A stretch of 12,032 nt of DNA from NCBI GenBank assembly GCA_964414925.1, contig CAYPXV010000042.1:1-12032 (forward strand). Direction: 5' to 3'. This DNA comes from PeH17 sp964414925 (GTDB lineage Bacteria; Bacillota; Clostridia; Christensenellales; CAG-138). Made by a program: the position numbers and the translations under genes. The notes under the pieces are model-generated. The model did not search any database. It saw nothing but the letters and a program-made list of their open reading frames with translations, and had not been told where the DNA came from. The first letter of the stretch is position 1; every line of letters starts with the position of its first letter. This document shows positions 6,524 to 12,032 of this stretch, in pieces.

Positions 6524-9500
6524 TTATCGAACGGGCAATTCGTCTACTTCAAGGCTATAGCGCAGAATCATCAACGCATCCTGTGCATTTACTCTGTAGT
6601 CTCCGTTCACATCCGCCGCCGCAAGCTGCGCTTCGTATGTGTCCATCAGACCCAGTGCGATTCTCATCGCTATCAATGCATCCGCCGAGTTGATTGTTCC
6701 GTCAAAATTGACGTCGCCTATCGCTATGTCAAGCTCGTACTGCGCTATTACTATAAGATTCGATTCTACGCTCTCAAATTCACAGCTCCAACCAATGAAT
6801 CTGTAATGCTCACGCTCGGGTGCCGTCGGTGCTACCGCCGCACTTCCGCTCTCAACGCTCTGCTCCGACAAGATCGTTCCGTCATAGTCCACAAACGTTA
6901 CCGTGAACATCTCCGCCGCATCACGCTCGAATATCGCCCCGATATCGTGCGCCGCCGTTACATTCTCGAATGTATATTCGTTTACGCTGCCCACGGACTC
7001 ACCGTCAACAAGCACGTCCGCAATGTGATATCCTTCATCCGGCGTAATCACAAACGTTGCATCGGAATACGTCTCTACCGTCTGACTTTCCGTTATGCTT
7101 CCACCCTCATTTGCCAATGAGCTGATAAGATATTCATGCTCGTAGACGTTGATATTTACAGAAGCTGTATAAAGGAATCCTCTCAAGACTGCTGTAATTG
7201 TTACATTTCCCGCAGCGTTTGCGGTCAGCATTGCAGAATCATCTCCCGTGCTTTCAACGCTTACTATGGACTCATCACCGGATTCAAAATTGGTAATCAT
7301 ACCTATCATGTTGACATTGCCGAAATCATAGACATTGCTTATCGACATGGTATCACCGACGAGCATATTGATTTCATCGTCGCAATCAAGAGTTATCCAG
7401 ATATTATTTTCTCTTGCGTCGAAGACAAGCAACGTTACATTTCCGGCAAAGTCTCTTACCATAAAGGTTGTTACGGCAAGATCGTTTACGCTGTTCGAAC
7501 AAGTTCTGTTGCTTACATATGAACCACGTTCGGTAACAGGATTCCTACCAACAGTTTTTACTCCCCAAGGTTTACCGTTTGAAAGCCAATAGTTCTCCTG
7601 AAGTGTATCGGAAATATTTCCATCATCGGAGATGGTAATTGTTTGCACGTAATCATACGGCAAATTATCCTCGTTTGTGTAGTCATAGGTTATATCCGGC
7701 GGAGTGGTATCTATACAGCAGAGGAAGCCCCAACTGTCAAATGAATTATCGGTAACGACTTCACCGCGGTACATCATCTCACATTCGATGGAAACATAGA
7801 CAACCGTGCCATCGGGCAGGGTGTTACCCTCTGCATCGGTACCGTACCACGGACCGAATGCGGATGCTTCATCCATGCCCAGGGGAAGCTGATTTCCGTA
7901 GATGTCGGTGGTATACTTTGTATAGCCGCCGACCTCTTTCTGATAATAAATCTCACCGGTTTCAACGTCCGTAATCGTGTAGACTACATTGGTTACATTC
8001 CTCAAAAGTCCCGTATAGACTGCTTCGATACCGTCGCAGACACCATCTCCGTTGGGGGAGATATAGCATCCGAGGTCACTCCAGCAGAACCAGTTGTACG
8101 GTTCAATTGTCGGATTTAGATTCATATTGAAGTTATTTCCAAGGTAATGGGGGTGACCGTTTACACTTGTAAGAATCATATGGGGCGATACGGATGAATA
8201 ATCAAGATTGGGAACATAAGCTCCGTAAACATCTGCTATGTTACCTTCCGTTGTATCGTCCAGTCCGAGATAGCCGAGGCAGTCGTAGCCGTAGGTGAGG
8301 TCGAGTGCGCTCAAAGCCGTCCAATCACCGTAGAAGGCAAGGAAAGGAGCGGACAGATCTACAGGATTTTCGCCCTTATCGATGAGCTTTACAAATCCGT
8401 CAACATATGCACCGTTTTCATAATGCTCATTGATATAAAGAAGATCGGATTCGGAAAGTGTTATCGTAACGCTTGCAGTCGCAGTTCCGTTTGCGGGAAC
8501 AGTTATCGAAGTATCGCCGGTAACTGCGGGTGAAAGCTGATAGGGTTCGCCGTACATCATGTAAACGGGTTCGCCGTCAATGATAGTACCCGATACTGCC
8601 ATTTCGGTAAGGGTTGAAACGACGATATCATAATTAAGTTCAACATCGGTAAGGTTTACCACATTGAAAGTAAGCGTGTATTCGCCTACTCTTTCGGGGT
8701 CATCGCCGAGTTCCATCTTCGGCTTATCGCAACCGTCAACGGTGATATATGCCTTTGATTTAATAGCATTTGCAACGTTGAGAAGACCTGCGCCCTGATT
8801 TCTGGGAGAACAATCCACATCGTTTCTGCCGGTGACCTGAGTTGCGGTACTCATAATCAATGCATTTGTAATATCGTGAAGCTGCGTTTCCGACATCGTC
8901 GGGTAGTTCTGTTTAAGATATTGCTTGATTATAGCGGATGCGCCCGCAATCTGGGGTGCAGCCATACTTGTGCCGCTCCAGTCTGCATAACCGCCCGGGT
9001 ACGTTGAATAAACATTACCGCCTACAGCGGAGATTTCGGGCTTAATGCGCAAATCGAGGGTGGGACCCCAGCTTGAGAAATAGCTCATGCCGCAGCCTTC
9101 GCTATTGTCTACATATTTCTCATTAACGGTAAAATAATAATCTTCCGGAGAGACGTTGTATGTTTCGAAAATCCAAAGCATATCATAATATGACCAGTCC
9201 GCACAAGTTACGCAGGGCATAGCCTCGTAGCTTTCGATATCCATATCGTATGCGAATTCGTCATTTTCATTTTCGGCAACAAGGAGCATAGCCGCTGCGC
9301 CGGCATTTACCGCCATATTATAAAGCTGCTGTGTAGGTGTTTCGCTACTTTCAAAACATATAACAAATTTGCCCTCAAGATCATTATAATTTTCAAAGTC
9401 ATTATTGTCAACTATAACCATGGGCAAAGTTTGTCCGCCCAATACGTCTTCCATTGTATAGCCTTCGGGGGCATGGTCGGCGTACCATACGGTCCATTCG

Positions 9501-10981
9501 TCTTTCCAAATCGGGTCTTCAAAATAGGTGAGTGTACAAGCACCGTAATAATCGAAGACTTTAGCTGCATCAACGGAGGCGACGGTCATATTGCTTGCAT
9601 AGGTGCCGGGGGAGCCGATGACGCCGTTATCGGGGTTAAGGGTGAGGTTCATATCATAGCCCCAGGAGTTACCGCTGCCGGAAGTACCTTCGTTACCGGC
9701 AGAGATGACAACATTGATACCTGCGGCATTGGCGGCATCAAAGACCTCGGTAATGCCTTCATCGTAATCCGATCCTGCGATAGAGCCGAGGGAGAGGTTA
9801 ACGGCATCAACGCCGAGGAGCATAGCATCCTCCATAGCGGAGATGATATCAACGAAGGAAGCACCCGTGCCGGCGAAAACTTTCATTATAATAAGCTGTG
9901 CTTCGGGAGCGATACCCGCTACACCGGGGAGGTTATCATAATCATCATCATAGATTCTGTCGAGTTCATCTGCGGCAACGATACCGGCGACATGGGTTCC
10001 GTGTGCGGAAACGCCATCTGTATGATTTACATCGGCATCATTTTGAGAATAGTCAAAAACAAAGGGGAATTTGGAATTAATATAGGCGTTATCGGCATTA
10101 AAGGAGGGCATTCTTTCTTCTGCTTCGAAATCGTAAGCATCAAGCAGAGTCTGGATATCTTCATAAGAGAATTTGGGAGAATCGGGTTCGGTGAAAGCCT
10201 GATGGTCGATATTGCAGCCGGTATCGATAACGGCAACGGTCATACCTTCGCCCTTATAGCCAAGATCCCAAGCGAGGTAAGTGCCCTGCTGTTCTGCGCC
10301 GGAGTTGAAAGTATCATTAGTAGTAACTTCATAATCGGGAACGGAATAGATGGGAGCTTCGAAAGCATATTTAACGCCGTTCTGCTGTTTAATTTCGGAG
10401 ATGTATTTTCTCTGAACCTTCATTGCAAAGCCGTTGACGGTCATGCTGAAGTTGGCGGTGATGGAAGCGTCACAGCCGGAGAGCTTAGCAATTTTCTTTG
10501 CGAGCGTTTCATGCTGCTTAACCATTTTGGCGCGGGCGGCATTATAGGATACTGCATCGATTGTATCGCCGACATAGATGCCCTTGCTTGCGGCAAAGGA
10601 TTCACCGTCCATAACGACGATAACATCGACGGTTTCTTCGCAATATGCCTTGGTGTCAATGACAACGGAGCTTTTTGCATCCGGTGCATATTCTTCACCG
10701 AGGATAGCGGCAATTTCCGCAGGGTCGGTAATTTTGCGCAAAGTACCATTTTCGTCTTGCTTGATTATTTCACCGTAGCAAGCAAGTTCGGGGATGGAAT
10801 CGACGGTGAATTCTTCATAATCGAATTCCATATCAGATGAGTAAACGCTGCCATCGGGCAGGGTAACGGTTGTGCCGCTCTGATAGTGGGTTGTCTTAGC
10901 GAATGTGGTGGGAACTGTGCCCAAAACCATTGCCAGAGCAAGAACCAGTGCAGCCAGGGTTTGCAAATACTTCTTTTGCAT
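6524..10981 (-). CDS. Secreted subtilisin-family (S8) serine protease with C-terminal dockerin
   Basis: A large extracellular endopeptidase of 1485 residues. It starts with a signal peptide (MQKKY, hydrophobic LAALVLALAMVLG, cleavage near TFA-KT, about 28-29) and an I9-like propeptide (about 115-212). The S8 catalytic domain carries D253 (VIDTGC), H327 (AHGTHVAG), oxyanion Asn N430 (SAGNEG) and S672 (GTSMAAP). A protease-associated insertion occupies about 495-625. Fn3-like domains follow (about 745-1195); SPNGDG and LLRNV near 975-996 resemble streptococcal C5a peptidase and lactocepin. Next come a BIG2-like domain (about 1197-1280), two repeat modules (1284-1352 and 1358-1417, the second InlB B-repeat-like with FIGW) and a type I dockerin (1421-1480) with calcium loops from D1423 to D1434 and D1457 to D1468. 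The ATG at 10981 is chosen over one at 11095 because GGAGG lies 7 nt upstream, it begins the signal peptide, and the promoter lies between them. Substrate unknown. Confidence 0.93.
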   Translation of the reverse strand: MQKKYLQTLAALVLALAMVLGTVPTTFAKTTHYQSGTTVTLPDGSVYSSDMEFDYEEFTVDSIPELACYGEIIKQDENGTLRKITDPAEIAAILGEEYAPDAKSSVVIDTKAYCEETVDVIVVMDGESFAASKGIYVGDTIDAVSYNAARAKMVKQHETLAKKIAKLSGCDASITANFSMTVNGFAMKVQRKYISEIKQQNGVKYAFEAPIYSVPDYEVTTNDTFNSGAEQQGTYLAWDLGYKGEGMTVAVIDTGCNIDHQAFTEPDSPKFSYEDIQTLLDAYDFEAEERMPSFNADNAYINSKFPFVFDYSQNDADVNHTDGVSAHGTHVAGIVAADELDRIYDDDYDNLPGVAGIAPEAQLIIMKVFAGTGASFVDIISAMEDAMLLGVDAVNLSLGSIAGSDYDEGITEVFDAANAAGINVVISAGNEGTSGSGNSWGYDMNLTLNPDNGVIGSPGTYASNMTVASVDAAKVFDYYGACTLTYFEDPIWKDEWTVWYADHAPEGYTMEDVLGGQTLPMVIVDNNDFENYNDLEGKFVICFESSETPTQQLYNMAVNAGAAAMLLVAENENDEFAYDMDIESYEAMPCVTCADWSYYDMLWIFETYNVSPEDYYFTVNEKYVDNSEGCGMSYFSSWGPTLDLRIKPEISAVGGNVYSTYPGGYADWSGTSMAAPQIAGASAIIKQYLKQNYPTMSETQLHDITNALIMSTATQVTGRNDVDCSPRNQGAGLLNVANAIKSKAYITVDGCDKPKMELGDDPERVGEYTLTFNVVNLTDVELNYDIVVSTLTEMAVSGTIIDGEPVYMMYGEPYQLSPAVTGDTSITVPANGTATASVTITLSESDLLYINEHYENGAYVDGFVKLIDKGENPVDLSAPFLAFYGDWTALSALDLTYGYDCLGYLGLDDTTEGNIADVYGAYVPNLDYSSVSPHMILTSVNGHPHYLGNNFNMNLNPTIEPYNWFCWSDLGCYISPNGDGVCDGIEAVYTGLLRNVTNVVYTITDVETGEIYYQKEVGGYTKYTTDIYGNQLPLGMDEASAFGPWYGTDAEGNTLPDGTVVYVSIECEMMYRGEVVTDNSFDSWGFLCCIDTTPPDITYDYTNEDNLPYDYVQTITISDDGNISDTLQENYWLSNGKPWGVKTVGRNPVTERGSYVSNRTCSNSVNDLAVTTFMVRDFAGNVTLLVFDARENNIWITLDCDDEINMLVGDTMSISNVYDFGNVNMIGMITNFESGDESIVSVESTGDDSAMLTANAAGNVTITAVLRGFLYTASVNINVYEHEYLISSLANEGGSITESQTVETYSDATFVITPDEGYHIADVLVDGESVGSVNEYTFENVTAAHDIGAIFERDAAEMFTVTFVDYDGTILSEQSVESGSAAVAPTAPEREHYRFIGWSCEFESVESNLIVIAQYELDIAIGDVNFDGTINSADALIAMRIALGLMDTYEAQLAAADVNGDYRVNAQDALMILRYSLEVDELPVR

Positions 10982-10988
10982 CGGATTT

Positions 10989-10993
10989 CCTCC
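10989..10993 (-). promoter_or_regulatory. Ribosome binding site that fixes the protease start
   Basis: GGAGG on the minus strand lies 7 nt before the ATG at 10981, which opens the signal peptide. A small hairpin (TCCGA 11002-11006 with TCGGA 11013-11017) lies just upstream of it in the leader and leaves the site free. Confidence 0.8.
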
Positions 10994-11029
10994 ATTTTCT
11001 TTCCGAACTATGTCGGATGTAATCTTATT

Positions 11030-11063
11030 CATCATCAGTTGCGTAAAAACGCAACTGATGATG
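11030..11063 (-). promoter_or_regulatory. Perfect 15-bp stem-loop near the 5' end of the protease mRNA
   Basis: CATCATCAGTTGCGT (11030-11044) and its exact reverse complement (11049-11063) enclose a 4-nt loop. On the minus strand the hairpin begins only about 4-5 nt after the predicted transcription start. It is followed by AATAAGATT, so it is not a terminator for protease transcription. It may protect the 5' end from decay, or the inverted repeat may be a DNA operator. Read on the plus strand it is followed by TTTTC, but no plus-strand gene lies upstream. Confidence 0.7.
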
Positions 11064-11074
11064 TTTTCAAACGC

Positions 11075-11103
11075 ATTATACCATTTAATTCGCAAAAAAA
11101 CAA
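11075..11103 (-). promoter_or_regulatory. Strong extended -10 promoter of the protease gene
   Basis: On the minus strand a perfect TATAAT (11080-11075) is preceded by TGG (extended -10) and, after a 17-nt spacer, by TTGTTT (11103-11098) as a partial -35. The start is expected near 11067-11068. It lies in the 176-bp gap between dnaA and the protease, just after the dnaA terminator, so the protease is transcribed on its own. Confidence 0.8.
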
Positions 11104-11121
11104 GAGGAAATATAAAAAAGG

Positions 11122-11150
11122 AAAAATCCGCAAGGCAGCGGAAATTTCCT
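11122..11150 (-). terminator. Intrinsic terminator after dnaA
   Basis: On the minus strand TCCGC (11142-11138) pairs with GCGGA (11131-11127) around a 6-nt loop and is followed by TTTTT (11126-11122). Three further A-T pairs can form below two mismatches. It lies about 15 nt past the dnaA stop codon. Confidence 0.65.
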
Positions 11151-11157
11151 TAAAAAA

Positions 11158-12032
11158 TCAAGTATTACTTTTAATTCTCGCAGTCAAGTCGTCGATTGTG
11201 GTTCTGATACCGGGATCTGACGATAATTTTTTTTCGATTTCATCGCAGGCATGGATAACGGTAGAATAATGTCTACCGCCGAGGACGTCACCTATTTGTT
11301 GATTGGAGATGCCGAGGATAGCCCTCATGAGGTACATAGCGACTTGTCTGGGGAAAGCGACACGTCTGTCTCTGCGTTGTGCACAGAGTTCTTCGACGGT
11401 GACGCCGTAATATTCGCAAACGACCTGACAAATGCTATCGGTGGTAACGACTCTGACTCCTCCATTATCGCCGACGTAGTTTCTTATTGTATTAAGAGCG
11501 AGGTCAACGGTGATGGGTTTACCCGAGAGTTTACCGTAAGCCAAGACGCTGTTAAGGCAACCTTCAAGGCTTCGGACACTGCCGGTAACTTTTTCCGCAA
11601 TAAGCTGGATAACATCGTCACTGACATTATCGCCGCTCTGCTCTATGATTTTTCTCAATATTGCAACTCTGGTTTCGTAATCGGGGGATTGGATATCGGT
11701 AATGAGTCCCGAGCCGAATCTTGTTCTGAGCCTTTCCGACAGGTTTCTTATTGCAGAGGGGGGAAGATCCGAGGTAATGATTATCTGCTTACCGGCATCA
11801 CGGAGAGTATTAAATACGTTGAAAAATTCCTCCTCCGTTGCTTCCTTGCCCGCAATAAACTGAATATCGTCAACTATAAGCACATCGAGCGTGCGGTATT
11901 TATTTCTGAGCTGTTCACGGGTGTTTGTCTGGATAGACGTAATAACATCGCTTGTGAACGTTTCGCTTGTGACATAGAGAATTTTATAGTCGGGATGATT
12001 CTTGTGTATATGATTACCCACGGCATGGATAA
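11158..12032 (-). CDS. dnaA: Chromosomal replication initiator protein DnaA, 5' part missing
   Basis: DnaA is the ATP-dependent initiator that binds DnaA boxes at oriC and opens the duplex. About 290 C-terminal residues are visible. The first readable residues (HAVGNHIHK, then LYVTSETF) follow the Walker A region, which lies off the window, so the GTG at 12021 is internal, not a start. Walker B reads VLIVDDIQFI. The sensor and arginine-finger stretch runs SERLRTRFGSGL. Domain IV includes PRQVAMYLMRA, with a DNA-reading signature GGRHYSTVIHA (11280-11248) that differs from the usual GGRDHTTVIHA. The protein ends ARIKSNT. The gene is followed by a terminator and the protease rather than dnaN, which is unusual for a Firmicute. 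No DnaA boxes were recognised in the downstream gap. It could be a second DnaA-like copy, but the AAA+ core looks ordinary. Confidence 0.95.
   Translation of the reverse strand, partial: IHAVGNHIHKNHPDYKILYVTSETFTSDVITSIQTNTREQLRNKYRTLDVLIVDDIQFIAGKEATEEEFFNVFNTLRDAGKQIIITSDLPPSAIRNLSERLRTRFGSGLITDIQSPDYETRVAILRKIIEQSGDNVSDDVIQLIAEKVTGSVRSLEGCLNSVLAYGKLSGKPITVDLALNTIRNYVGDNGGVRVVTTDSICQVVCEYYGVTVEELCAQRRDRRVAFPRQVAMYLMRAILGISNQQIGDVLGGRHYSTVIHACDEIEKKLSSDPGIRTTIDDLTARIKSNT

Noticed and set aside
9431..10840. A 469-codon open frame on the plus strand, antisense to the protease catalytic region
   Set aside because: No ribosome binding site or promoter, biased low-complexity composition, and it lies opposite strongly conserved subtilase motifs, so it reflects codon bias of the real gene.
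11025..11033. TTATTCATC as a DnaA box near dnaA
   Set aside because: It misses the standard TTATNCACA at the last two bases, stands alone, and overlaps the protease leader hairpin; not enough for an origin call.
11030..11067. The 15-bp hairpin plus TTTT as a plus-strand terminator
   Set aside because: There is no plus-strand gene upstream to terminate, and the T-run is only four bases.
10982..11095. Upstream ATG extending the protease by 38 residues
   Set aside because: It lies upstream of the predicted transcription start, would place the stem-loop in coding sequence, and would bury the signal peptide.
11259..11278. 7-bp inverted repeat CGGTAGA/TCTACCG inside dnaA
   Set aside because: It encodes part of the GGRHYST motif and lies within coding sequence; most likely chance.
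12019..12021. GTG as a possible dnaA start
   Set aside because: The frame stays open to the window edge and the preceding residues continue the DnaA AAA+ alignment, so the true start is outside.

Overview
The window suggests a low-to-mid GC, Gram-positive, anaerobic clostridial bacterium, most likely a gut or rumen member of the Oscillospiraceae/Ruminococcaceae. This is inferred from four things: a flavodiiron protein typical of anaerobes, a very large secreted subtilase ending in a type I dockerin, strong AGGAGG-type ribosome binding sites, and extended -10 sigma-A-like promoters. The host assignment is inference; no rRNA or other taxonomic marker is present.

Layout from left to right. On the minus strand, positions 1-1058 hold a flavodiiron protein (FprA type) that runs off the left edge. 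A divergent promoter region (1059-1226) separates it from a plus-strand tRNA nucleotidyltransferase gene (cca, 1227-2606), which ends in a clear intrinsic terminator. Everything to the right is on the minus strand: a small unrecognised gene (2666-3283), the rpsB-tsf operon (S2 and EF-Ts) with its own promoter, a structured leader and a terminator, a winged-helix regulator (5251-6432), a 1485-residue secreted subtilase with a C-terminal dockerin (6524-10981), and the 3' part of dnaA, which runs off the right edge (11158-12032).

How the parts relate. cca, rpsB, tsf and dnaA are housekeeping genes for tRNA maturation, translation and replication initiation. The FDP is an oxygen or NO detoxifying enzyme. 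The accessory part is the protease plus the regulator behind it. The protease has a strong promoter, a near-5'-terminal 15-bp stem-loop in its leader, a signal peptide, an I9-like propeptide, a complete Asp/His/Ser triad with a PA insertion, C5a-peptidase-like beta domains, Ig-like and InlB-like repeats, and a dockerin with two intact calcium loops. It is likely exported and attached to a cohesin-bearing partner. The regulator follows after 91 bp that contain two mutually exclusive hairpins.

The points most worth a second look are the dnaA context and its altered DNA-reading motif (GGRHYST instead of GGRDHTT), the protease-dockerin architecture with a GC step at its C-terminal modules, the 5' stem-loop, the nested-stem rpsB leader, and the overlapping hairpins between protease and regulator. 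I saw no rRNA, tRNA, CRISPR array, insertion sequence or phage gene. No gene-free stretch exceeds about 180 bases.
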